This document shows, one piece after another, positions 28,336 to 36,583 of a stretch of DNA of 64,000 nt. Each line of letters starts with the position of its first letter. The stretch's first letter is position 1. A model generated the notes under the pieces. The model was not told where the DNA came from and did no database searches. It saw only the letters and a program-made list of their open reading frames with translations. Origin of the DNA: an uncultured Pedobacter sp. (GTDB taxonomy: Bacteria; Bacteroidota; Bacteroidia; Sphingobacteriales; Sphingobacteriaceae); the NCBI RefSeq assembly GCF_946480185.1, contig NZ_CAMLIG010000001.1, forward strand, positions 124,001 through 188,000. Reading direction: 5' to 3'. The translations under genes were made by a program, and so were the position numbers.

Positions 28336-31300
28336 CTACCTAAGCAAAGTTACAGAACCTGTATAGCGATTACGCCCGTTATTAGGTTCGATAATGTAAT
28401 AGTAAACCCCAACCGGTACATCAACATTATGGAACCTGCCGTCCCAAGGTGTGGTATATTGGTTAGAGAAAAACACCTGTTGACCGCCCCTATTAAAAAT
28501 ACGGATAGTGGCTTTTACGAAAGTCTCTAAGTATTTGATAGACCAAGTGTCATTAATGCCATCTCCATTTGGAGAAAACACATTTGGTATCATTGGATCA
28601 ATGTGCACCGTTACATTTACTTCATCAGCAACAGCGCAACCATCTTTAGAGGTGACTACTAAAGTATATTTAGTTGATTCCGTTGGCGATGCAATTGGGT
28701 CAACAATAGTATCGTTACTTAAACCTATTGCCGGTGTCCATTTGTATTTAATGTTATTGCCTGTAACCTTAGCTTTAATTTGCTTTTCGCCGGCCAATAA
28801 AATATCTAAATCTGCACCAGCATCTACTGTTGGGATATCAAATACTTTAATAGTATTTGACGTAATTTCTTGACAGCCTTTAGTTGAAGTAAAAGTATAG
28901 GTTATAATATGACTCCCTACGCCAGCTAAAGCAGGATCAAAAAAATCACCTACAACGCCTTCCCCATCTAACTTTGCGGTGCCTTTTATTCCGGTTATTT
29001 CTTTTGCCGTCGACAATAAAAATTTTGGCGTATTTAAACATACCGGATCAACATTATCAAACTTAACCTCCGGACTGCCGTGTACGGTTATTGTTACCGG
29101 GATAGATTCCTGGTAACAGGATTGCCCTGAGTACGCCTTAAAAACCACTTGATAATCTTGGTCCAAGGAGGAAGATGGGTATTTATGGGTATAAATTTTA
29201 TTCAACTCGGGAGCATTATCGGTAAAAACCACCGGTGTGCCTCCAGCTTTATTTTCGTAAATGATCTCTAATTTAACAATGTTTCCAAATACAATTGTGG
29301 ATGTATTTTTAAAATTCACCTCGGTATTGCTACATAAATTATCCTTATCTAAAACCTCAAAGCTTACTTTAGGGTTTGAGCCACTTATGGTAATGCTTTT
29401 TGTTAAAGTTGTTGTACAGCCTTCGGCAGAAGTGGCTTTTAAAGTTACGTTATAAGTTCCTGTGCTTAAATATCTGTGCTGTGGATTTTGTTTCACGCGT
29501 TCAATGGCATCAACAGCACCATCACCAAAATCCCATAGCCATGCACTTACATTTCCCGTTTTTATTTGTCCTTGAAAAGCAACCAAATCATTTATACAAG
29601 ACCCTGGATCAGGGAAATCTATCTCAGGAGGATCTACAATTTTAATTGTTTTATTGATTGATTCTGTACATCCAGTTTGAGATGTTGTGTTTAGGGTGAC
29701 TTTATAACTACCGCTTTTAGAAAAAACATGGAAGGGATTTTTATCACTTGATGTGGTTCCGTCACCAAAATCCCATAACCAACCGCTTATCCCATCTGTT
29801 GAAGTACTCTGATCTACAAAAGATATGCTGGAATTGGTACATAAAGGGCTAACAATTTCAAACTCATTAACCAAAGGTTTAATAATTGAAATATCTTTTT
29901 CGGTCACCAAAGAGTTACATCCAATTTTGCTGGCTAAACTCAATTTAACTTTATAAGTCCCTAAGGAAGCATAAGTATGCGACGGACTTTGTTCGGTAGA
30001 GGTACTTCCGTCCCCAAAATCCCAGAGCCAAGAAATAACAGGTTCTCCAATATTTTTTTCTACATAAGTAAATTTAGCAGCCTTGGTAATACAAACTTTG
30101 GCAGGAGCCGTAAATTCTGCAATAGGCAAATCACTCACTTCAAAAGTGAAATTTATCTTTTCCTCATCTATAGTTGAACATACGTTTGCACCTACAGGAA
30201 TACTAGATGTAATAACAATGTTTTTTGTTCCGCTACTTGTGAAAACTTTATTGGCAGATAGTTTAAACTGATACAATAATTTTTTATTGACGACAACTTG
30301 TGTATAGCTAGGTTGGTTTTGAACAAAGGGGGTCGTGTTTGCTTCTAACTGCCAGACCAATTTAGTGGGAATGTAAGGCAATAGCAACTTAAAATCATAG
30401 GATTGGTTAACACAGGCCTCTTCAACAATATCGTCTGTACCGTATTTTAGTGCGTTAACTATAGTGGTAGCAGCTAAACTTGTGCCTGCCGAATAAGCAT
30501 AAGATTCTACCGGACCAAATCCATAAGCCATTGCGTTAAACCCTGTATCTGCCGCCAAACTAAAATTAGAGCCTAAACCTGTTAAAGCAATCTGTGCATA
30601 AGAATAATCGGCGTTCGTTGGCACAGGAGCAAAACTGGCTGAAAAACTGGTTTTATTAATGGTAAATGACGGAACCTTTGCGGTAGGAATAACAACATTC
30701 AAATATTGTTCTGTAATGGCCAGTTTAGATGAAGAATATAGGGTAATTTTATCTATGCTATATTCCAGTGGATTTAATATCACCATATCAGGATCACCCA
30801 CAACGTTATCCGCAAACTGGTTTCTAGTATCAGAGCAAAACTGACTGATGGCAAACTGTGCAACTGATATGGGTTTATCTGCCGTAATTAAAGAGACTGA
30901 ATAAATTGGTGGCGAAGAATAGAAACTGCCTGCATTTAAAACCGTGGTTACGCCGTTTACATTAACTGTAGTGTTATCTTCTGAAGCAATTACTCTATAA
31001 ATACTCCCTGCGTTTCTGTTATAGAAGGGAACTAGCGGAAAAGTTTTTCCCCAACTTTCAATAGGATAAAGCTGTTGTAAAAGCGGGTCTAATGACGGAT
31101 GGTCGGGAAAAACATCACAGGTAGGTGTATTAATTGCTATACCGGAACTTCCGGAAAAAACCGCAATCCGCTTACATCCGGAAGTTACTGAATCAACCTC
31201 TACTTGCGTTCCGGTAATATCCTGAAGATTCTGATATTGATAAACGTCGCCAACATTAACTAATGTTTGAGAAAATGATGGCTGTGGAACCCCATTTACA

Positions 31301-31833
31301 ACAGGCTTGATATTAATAGTTGTATTTGGTTCTACGGCCACAACTTCTAACTGAGAATGAAAAGTTGGATCTCCTGCTGGGAGTTGATTATAAGCCATTG
31401 CAAAATGCTTTCTTCCTAAAGCTTCATAAGGTAAAACTAAGGTAGCTGCAGATCTGAAACCTGCAAAAACGTGTGCATAAACCACAATCTTAGCTTGCCC
31501 ATCGTCCACTTTTACCCTTATGCCTTTGTTTTTTGATATTCCAGTACCTGTTCCAATAAAAGAAACATTCCGCGGAACAAGTATTTCTTTAACGGTATTT
31601 GCCTGTACAGTGAATGGTTGCGAATAAGTGGCGCCACAAGATACCACACCGCTTGAATTACTTTTAGAAGTAATGAATAATGACATAGTGGCCAAATTGT
31701 CTCCAGACGGCACATGGTCCGGAAAACATACCCAAAACTCTAATCCTTCATTAGTAACATTTTGAGCTGAAGCTTTTTGAAAGGTAAAAACGAAGCTTAT
31801 AAATAAAATTAATAATTTATAAAAAAACTTCAT
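28336..31833 (-). CDS. PKD-repeat surface protein with type B (gliding-motility) T9SS C-terminal domain
   Basis: 1165 residues. After the signal peptide an IgGFc-binding-like region (about 25-460; GLEFWVCFPDH...) precedes a linker and three PKD domains recognised by WLWDFGDG at about 601, 681 and 764. Further Ig-like or HYR-like segments follow (about 860-1070). The end is a gliding-motility-associated type B sorting domain: PNVFSPNGDGINDTW near 1082, then IRIFNRGGQQVF, WDG, and GVYYYIIEP. It should be exported by T9SS and held at the surface, probably with the PorP/SprF protein encoded 1 bp downstream. Adhesion or polymer binding is plausible but not shown. Confidence 0.92.
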   Translation of the reverse strand: MKFFYKLLILFISFVFTFQKASAQNVTNEGLEFWVCFPDHVPSGDNLATMSLFITSKSNSSGVVSCGATYSQPFTVQANTVKEILVPRNVSFIGTGTGISKNKGIRVKVDDGQAKIVVYAHVFAGFRSAATLVLPYEALGRKHFAMAYNQLPAGDPTFHSQLEVVAVEPNTTINIKPVVNGVPQPSFSQTLVNVGDVYQYQNLQDITGTQVEVDSVTSGCKRIAVFSGSSGIAINTPTCDVFPDHPSLDPLLQQLYPIESWGKTFPLVPFYNRNAGSIYRVIASEDNTTVNVNGVTTVLNAGSFYSSPPIYSVSLITADKPISVAQFAISQFCSDTRNQFADNVVGDPDMVILNPLEYSIDKITLYSSSKLAITEQYLNVVIPTAKVPSFTINKTSFSASFAPVPTNADYSYAQIALTGLGSNFSLAADTGFNAMAYGFGPVESYAYSAGTSLAATTIVNALKYGTDDIVEEACVNQSYDFKLLLPYIPTKLVWQLEANTTPFVQNQPSYTQVVVNKKLLYQFKLSANKVFTSSGTKNIVITSSIPVGANVCSTIDEEKINFTFEVSDLPIAEFTAPAKVCITKAAKFTYVEKNIGEPVISWLWDFGDGSTSTEQSPSHTYASLGTYKVKLSLASKIGCNSLVTEKDISIIKPLVNEFEIVSPLCTNSSISFVDQSTSTDGISGWLWDFGDGTTSSDKNPFHVFSKSGSYKVTLNTTSQTGCTESINKTIKIVDPPEIDFPDPGSCINDLVAFQGQIKTGNVSAWLWDFGDGAVDAIERVKQNPQHRYLSTGTYNVTLKATSAEGCTTTLTKSITISGSNPKVSFEVLDKDNLCSNTEVNFKNTSTIVFGNIVKLEIIYENKAGGTPVVFTDNAPELNKIYTHKYPSSSLDQDYQVVFKAYSGQSCYQESIPVTITVHGSPEVKFDNVDPVCLNTPKFLLSTAKEITGIKGTAKLDGEGVVGDFFDPALAGVGSHIITYTFTSTKGCQEITSNTIKVFDIPTVDAGADLDILLAGEKQIKAKVTGNNIKYKWTPAIGLSNDTIVDPIASPTESTKYTLVVTSKDGCAVADEVNVTVHIDPMIPNVFSPNGDGINDTWSIKYLETFVKATIRIFNRGGQQVFFSNQYTTPWDGRFHNVDVPVGVYYYIIEPNNGRNRYTGSVTLLR

Positions 31834-31939
31834 CTATAAAAAAGGGATAAACATCATCAATAATATTACGCAAAGTAATAAATATTGAAATTTTTATATA
31901 GAGATAATTAGAATATTTTTTTCAACCGAAATGTTAGAC

Positions 31940-32040
31940 AAAAGACATGAGGTTTGAGACATGTGATTTGAGATGAACGCATAATGTATAAAAATTCATT
32001 CTCATTCCATCATTCACTCATTCTATCATTCATTAATTCT
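31940..32040. repeat. Degenerate low-complexity intergenic repeats
   Basis: A purine-rich run with GACATGAGGTTTGAGACATG (31946-31965) is followed by a pyrimidine-rich run of repeated CATTCA/ATCATTC units (about 32000-32046). The first part resembles the GAGATATGAG units near 19300. No gene or clear hairpin is seen here. Confidence 0.4.
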
Positions 32041-32052
32041 CTCATTCCTTAA

Positions 32053-32433
32053 TCACGACGCAAAACTTAAAATATGCTGAGGCAAACGAACAGTATTTAC
32101 TAAATTTTCATGCTTTAAGGCAAGTGTTAAATCTAACCAATCCATATTTACAGACCTTACCATTCTTTCTTTTTGAATACGCGTATATTTATTAAGCAAA
32201 TTAAACCTAGCCGTTGCAGCTGCTTCATCATTCAATTCCTCAAAATAAACTAAGCGAGTTAATTGCTGGCTTGCATCAAACATTAAACTTGGCATTTTTT
32301 TATAAAAATCCATCGTTTTTAAAATATCTGCACTTAAACCTACGTGTAAGTTGTTTCTGTTACGGTCGGTAACTATAAATACATACTTCTTGGTATTTGT
32401 GTGATTGCTTTTTTTACTGATTAAAGTGCTCAT
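32053..32433 (-). CDS. GIY-YIG-like protein, probably non-catalytic
   Basis: 126 residues with the small GIY-YIG endonuclease layout. The first strands are altered: YVFIVTD (17-23) replaces the GIY region and HVGL (30-33) the YIG region. The second half keeps the family pattern VYFEELNDEAAATAR...YTRIQKERMVRSVNMDWLDL. The catalytic Glu of the REKQLK-type helix is F77 here (ARFNLL). Both motif losses suggest a protein or DNA binder rather than a nuclease. It is divergent from a LexA-like repressor across 113 bp holding TACTAA half-sites. Confidence 0.78.
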   Translation of the reverse strand: MSTLISKKSNHTNTKKYVFIVTDRNRNNLHVGLSADILKTMDFYKKMPSLMFDASQQLTRLVYFEELNDEAAATARFNLLNKYTRIQKERMVRSVNMDWLDLTLALKHENLVNTVRLPQHILSFAS

Positions 32434-32485
32434 ACTATAAGGTTTAAAAATGATTTAAAATTACTTTGTGAAAATCAAAAAATAA

Positions 32486-32526
32486 TTACTAATTTTATTG
32501 GCATAAAAATACTAACATTTTTAGTA
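32486..32526. promoter_or_regulatory. Candidate operator: inverted TACTAA/TTAGTA
   Basis: A 6-bp inverted repeat TACTAA-n5-TTAGTA (32510-32526) and one more half-site TTACTAA (32486-32492) lie in the divergent gap, 20-60 bp before the XRE/S24 repressor's ATG. The half-sites are spaced about 24 bp apart. Autoregulation by that repressor, and shared control of the GIY-YIG gene, is inference. Confidence 0.4.
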
Positions 32527-32546
32527 AAAACAAATATTTTTTTGAA

Positions 32547-33323
32547 ATGGGAAAAATATCAGATAACATCAAGTTTCTAAGAAAGAAAAAAGGACTTACG
32601 CAGCAACAGTTTGCCGACTCGATGGAAATTAAGAGATCATTAGTTGGTGCTTATGAGGAAGATCGGGCCGAGCCAAAATATGAACTCTTGAAAAAATTTG
32701 CCGATTTTTTTGAACTGAGCATTGACGAACTCATTAACGAAAAAATCGATGCAGCTTGGAAGCCGAAACCAAAAGGCGACGCTTCAAACGTACGCATTTT
32801 AAGTATCACGGTAGATAAGGACGATAACGAAAATATTGAGCTTGTACCGGTTAAAGCTAGCGCTGGTTATTTAAACGGCTACAGCGACCCCGAATATGTT
32901 GCTTCGTTACCGAAATTCTCTTTGCCTATATTTAAACATGGCACTTACAGAGCTTTTGAAATTAAAGGTGATTCTATGTTGCCGCTACCTTCTGGTTCTA
33001 TTATCATATCAGAATATGTTGAGAACTGGAACGATTTGAAAGTTGGCGAAACTGCAGTAATTATAAGTAGTAATGAGGGTGTGGTTTATAAACGTATTGG
33101 TTCAAAGATTAAAGCCGACAAAGGATTGAAATTAGTATCAGACAACCAAATATACGAGCCTTATTATATCACAGCTAATGAGATTATGGAAATTTGGAAA
33201 GCCAAAGGTTATATTTCCACAGAAATGCCACAGCCAACGCCAGAGCCAACTATGGAAAGTTTAACTACAATGATGTCGCAAATGCAACGTTCCATTAGTC
33301 AACTACAACAAGAAAAAAAATAA
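32547..33323 (+). CDS. XRE/S24 (LexA-like) repressor
   Basis: 258 residues. An N-terminal XRE helix-turn-helix (about 6-60; TQQQFADSMEIKRSLVGAYEEDRAEP) is linked to an S24 LexA-like domain. The catalytic pair is intact: S143 in KGDSMLP and K182 in VVYKRIG. A possible cleavage pair A106-G107 sits in KASAGYL, at a spacing to Ser and Lys close to that of LexA. A Met/Gln-rich C-terminal helix (about 228-258) is extra. It may respond to DNA damage or another signal by self-cleavage, though many Bacteroidota members act as plain regulators. Confidence 0.87.
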   Translation: MGKISDNIKFLRKKKGLTQQQFADSMEIKRSLVGAYEEDRAEPKYELLKKFADFFELSIDELINEKIDAAWKPKPKGDASNVRILSITVDKDDNENIELVPVKASAGYLNGYSDPEYVASLPKFSLPIFKHGTYRAFEIKGDSMLPLPSGSIIISEYVENWNDLKVGETAVIISSNEGVVYKRIGSKIKADKGLKLVSDNQIYEPYYITANEIMEIWKAKGYISTEMPQPTPEPTMESLTTMMSQMQRSISQLQQEKK

Positions 33324-33382
33324 ATATCACTATTAAACCTTTTATATATTTATCACTCATAAAGAAATAAACCATATAAAAA

Positions 33383-33751
33383 ATGAAAAAATACTTCTTA
33401 TCAATTGCCCTGTTTGTAGCTGTAAGCACCGCAGGTTTTGCGCAAAAGAAAACGGCTGAAGAAAGAGCAACTAAGCCAGTAGAAATGATGGAAAAAAATC
33501 TGTCGCTAACTGCCGAACAAAAAACAACCATTTACAACGCTACAGTAGAAAAAATAAAAGCGGTAGATGCTTTAAGGGAAGCTGCTGGAGAAGGCAATAA
33601 GCCAGATGCCGAGCAAATGAAAGCTATTGGCAAAAAGTACAGCGATGTTGTAAAAGCCACTTTAACTGAAGAGCAAAAAGCTAAACAAAAAGAATTAAAA
33701 GCACAACAAGCTCCGCACATGGACCAACCAGCGCCAGCTAAAGAAAATTAA
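33383..33751 (+). CDS. Small periplasmic helical protein (Spy/CpxP-like)
   Basis: 122 residues: a signal peptide (MKKYFLSIALFVAVSTAGFA), then an all-helical, Lys/Glu/Ala-rich mature part. The segment NLSLTAEQKTTIYNATVEKI and later KATLTEEQKAKQKEL carry the paired 'LT-x-EQ' helices seen in Spy/CpxP and DUF4890-like Bacteroidota proteins. The tail is Pro/Ala-rich. A periplasmic chaperone or stress role is inferred. It lies 59 bp after the S24 repressor and ends at a strong terminator. Confidence 0.75.
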   Translation: MKKYFLSIALFVAVSTAGFAQKKTAEERATKPVEMMEKNLSLTAEQKTTIYNATVEKIKAVDALREAAGEGNKPDAEQMKAIGKKYSDVVKATLTEEQKAKQKELKAQQAPHMDQPAPAKEN

Positions 33752-33763
33752 TTTTTTCCTGTT

Positions 33764-33811
33764 CAATAAAAAACGGGCTGTTTTTAATTATAAACAGCCC
33801 GTTTTTTATTG
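33764..33811. terminator. Strong bidirectional terminator
   Basis: A perfect 20-bp stem (33764-33783 with 33792-33811) has an 8-nt loop and the GC core ACGGGCTG, flanked by A- and T-runs on both sides. It separates the convergent small periplasmic gene (+) and the E2 gene (-). Confidence 0.9.
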
Positions 33812-33826
33812 ATGGGTATTTAGTTA

Positions 33827-35188
33827 TCATATCTCTCTATTCACATCCCATTGCTCCAAATAATCGGCAACGCGTTTTACAAAACTACCACCCAAGGCAC
33901 CATCTACAATTCTATGGTCATAAGAAAGTGAAAGGTACATGATATGCCTAATTGCAATTACATCGCCATATTGGGTTTCTAAAACAGCGGGTTTCTTTTT
34001 GATAGCACCAACGGCTAAAATAGCAACCTGTGGCTGGTTAATAATTGGAGTGCCCATTATATTGCCGAAACCACCAATATTTGTTAAAGTGAAAGTGCCA
34101 CCTTTCACCTCATCTGGCTGTAATTTGTTCTCTCTAGATCTTTTAGCCAAATCATTTACTGCCTTGGTTAAGCCTACCAAATTTAATTGATCAGCATTTT
34201 TGATCACCGGAACAATTAAATTTCCATTTGGCAAAGCCGCTGCCATTCCTATATTGATGTCTTTCTTTTTAATGATTTGGGTACCATTTAAAGAGATATT
34301 AATCATTGGCATATCTTTAATTGCTTTAGCAACAGCTTCTACAAAAATTGGCGTAAAAGTAATTTTCTCTCCTTCACGTTTTTCATAAGCCCCTTTAACC
34401 TTATCTCTCCATAAAACTAAATTGGTAACATCTGCTTCTACAAAAGAGGTTACATGTGCCGCGATTTCTTTACTCGCAATCATGTGTTCAGAAATCATTT
34501 TCCGCATCCGATCCATTTCAATAATTTCATCAGACATTGATTTGGCCGACGAAACTTGAGTTGGTTCAACAGATTGGGATTTTATAATTGGTTTATCTAC
34601 AAAATTTTCAATGTTTTTTTGTGGCTCAACATAAGCATTGGTTACAGTCGCTTGATTTCCACGATTTGCAATGTGATTTAAAAGATCATCTTTTGTTACC
34701 CTACCATCATTTCCTGAACCTTTAATTTGATCCAGTTCCGCAACACTTATCCCTTCTTCTTGTGCAATACTTTTTACCAGTGGCGAATAAAATCGTTCAG
34801 ATGTTGAAAAATTAGGATGTTCTTCTGTAACTTCTATCGTCCCCAGTTCCGGTACGTAGGGAATATCTTCTGGCTTTATTTCTACAGTTTCAACTTTTTC
34901 AGGAGTCGTTACTTCTGGCTTTATTTCTTCGGCAACATTATCATCGCCATCAATTTCTATAATAGCAATTACATCGCCTACTTGCGCAACTTCGTTTTCT
35001 TTGAACAATTGCTTCAGCAATTTACCGCTAACAGGTGATGGAACTTCAGAATCTACTTTATCTGTTGCAATTTCTAAAACACTATCATCAATTTCTATTT
35101 GATCTCCAGGTTCTTTATCCCATTTAATAATTGTTGCTTCCGCAACGCTCTCACCCATTTTTGGTAATAAAAGTTCGTATTGAGCCAT
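33827..35188 (-). CDS. 2-oxo acid dehydrogenase E2 (dihydrolipoamide acyltransferase)
   Basis: 453 residues. One lipoyl domain (about 1-80, lipoyl Lys in EIATDKVDSEV), an Ala/Glu-rich linker, a peripheral subunit-binding domain (about 133-165, FYSPLVKSIAQEEGI...GRVTKDDLLNHI) and the acyltransferase core with the active-site His in SYDHRIVDG near the C-terminus. A single lipoyl domain fits a branched-chain 2-oxo acid or 2-oxoglutarate complex better than typical pyruvate E2, but the substrate is not settled. No E1 or E3 genes are adjacent. Confidence 0.9.
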   Translation of the reverse strand: MAQYELLLPKMGESVAEATIIKWDKEPGDQIEIDDSVLEIATDKVDSEVPSPVSGKLLKQLFKENEVAQVGDVIAIIEIDGDDNVAEEIKPEVTTPEKVETVEIKPEDIPYVPELGTIEVTEEHPNFSTSERFYSPLVKSIAQEEGISVAELDQIKGSGNDGRVTKDDLLNHIANRGNQATVTNAYVEPQKNIENFVDKPIIKSQSVEPTQVSSAKSMSDEIIEMDRMRKMISEHMIASKEIAAHVTSFVEADVTNLVLWRDKVKGAYEKREGEKITFTPIFVEAVAKAIKDMPMINISLNGTQIIKKKDINIGMAAALPNGNLIVPVIKNADQLNLVGLTKAVNDLAKRSRENKLQPDEVKGGTFTLTNIGGFGNIMGTPIINQPQVAILAVGAIKKKPAVLETQYGDVIAIRHIMYLSLSYDHRIVDGALGGSFVKRVADYLEQWDVNREI

Positions 35189-35332
35189 GGATTTTATAAG
35201 TTTTAAATCAAAATTAATAATATAATGCTTTTAACATCAAGAAATGCCAAACTGTTTTGTGTAAAAAATGAATGCTTAAATACAAATTATTGACAGGATA
35301 GGTGATATCAAATATCTTTTGATTTGAGCTAG

Positions 35333-36580
35333 TTAACTATTTGACTTTAAAAATCGGAATAAAAGCGTGAAAGCAGCCATAGTTGCCCGTTCAATATTTT
35401 GGATGCGTTTATTACCGAAAGTGAATTTTTGGGCAATCACCTCGTCTTTATTCGCCACTGCAATCCAAACAGTACCCACTGGTTTTTCATTTGTCCCTCC
35501 GTCTGGACCGGCTATTCCACTAACCGCAATGCTATAATCCGAGTCAAAATTAACAAGGCATCCTTTTGCCATTTCTTTTACCGTCTCCTCACTTACCGCT
35601 CCAAATTTCTCTAATGTATCAGACTTAACATCCAGGATTTTTGATTTCAATTGGTTAGAATAAGTAACTGCGCCTCCTAAAAAAACTGATGAACAGCCAG
35701 CATGTTGTGTAATATTCTTTGAGATATCGCCACCCGTACAACTTTCTGCAACAGACAAAGTGAGCGATTTTTCTTGCATCAGCTTTAAAATCACTTTTTC
35801 AATAGGTAAATCTTCTTTTGCTACCCAATAATTTGGAATGGCTTCGGTGATTTTATCAATAAATGAATCAACTTCTTTTATCAATTCTGGCGATGCCTCC
35901 TCGGTTGTACTTAAACGCAGTCTTACCGAACCCAATTTTGGTAAGTAAGCCAACTTGATATTACTAGGAAGCTGGTCTTCTAAAGGTTCTAAAATTTCTG
36001 CTAAAAAAGATTCGCCAACGCCAGCTGTTAAAATTGTCTGGTGGTAAACTGCGGGTAAATGATAAGCTTCCTGAATCAAAGGAATAACAGAACTAGTCAT
36101 GATATTCTTCATCTCATAAGGAACGCCGGGCATCGAAATAAACACCTTTTTTCCTTTTCTGAACAACATCGCAGGTGCGGTTCCTTGCGGATTTAAAATT
36201 ACCTCGCAAATCTTAGGAACCATGGCTTGTTGTACGTTAACATCTAACAATGGCCTGTTGTACTTTGCAAAAATACGTTCTACTATTTCTAAAGTAGGTT
36301 GGTTGACCACAAACTCATCGCAGTTAAAGTATTTAGCTAAGGTTTTTTTTGTGATATCGTCTTTGGTGGGTCCTAAACCACCGGTAATCAAAATGATATC
36401 TGCCCTTTGTTCAGCCTCGGCTAAAGCTTCTAAAATATGCTGTACATCGTCGGAAACGGAGCTGATCTGTTTTACCTTGATACCAATTTTATTAAGCTCG
36501 GTAGCCATCCAAGCAGAATTTGTATCAACAATTTGCCCAATTAAAATCTCGTCTCCTATGGTAATTAACTCTGCCTGCAT
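35333..36580 (-). CDS. cinA: CinA-type NMN deamidase-related protein
   Basis: 415 residues, two domains. The N-terminal molybdopterin-binding-like (MoCF) domain (about 1-170) has the metal-dependent pyrophosphatase-like motifs GDEILIGQIVDTNSAW and ITGGLGPTKDD. The C-terminal PncC/CinA amidase domain (about 255-415) has SLTLSVAESCTGGDISKNI and SGIAGPDGGTNEKPVGTVW. The family recycles NMN and ADP-ribose-type by-products of NAD metabolism. It starts 3 bp after the lptD stop, so the two are co-transcribed and the E2 gene follows 144 bp later. Confidence 0.93.
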   Translation of the reverse strand: MQAELITIGDEILIGQIVDTNSAWMATELNKIGIKVKQISSVSDDVQHILEALAEAEQRADIILITGGLGPTKDDITKKTLAKYFNCDEFVVNQPTLEIVERIFAKYNRPLLDVNVQQAMVPKICEVILNPQGTAPAMLFRKGKKVFISMPGVPYEMKNIMTSSVIPLIQEAYHLPAVYHQTILTAGVGESFLAEILEPLEDQLPSNIKLAYLPKLGSVRLRLSTTEEASPELIKEVDSFIDKITEAIPNYWVAKEDLPIEKVILKLMQEKSLTLSVAESCTGGDISKNITQHAGCSSVFLGGAVTYSNQLKSKILDVKSDTLEKFGAVSEETVKEMAKGCLVNFDSDYSIAVSGIAGPDGGTNEKPVGTVWIAVANKDEVIAQKFTFGNKRIQNIERATMAAFTLLFRFLKSNS

Positions 36581-36583
36581 ATC

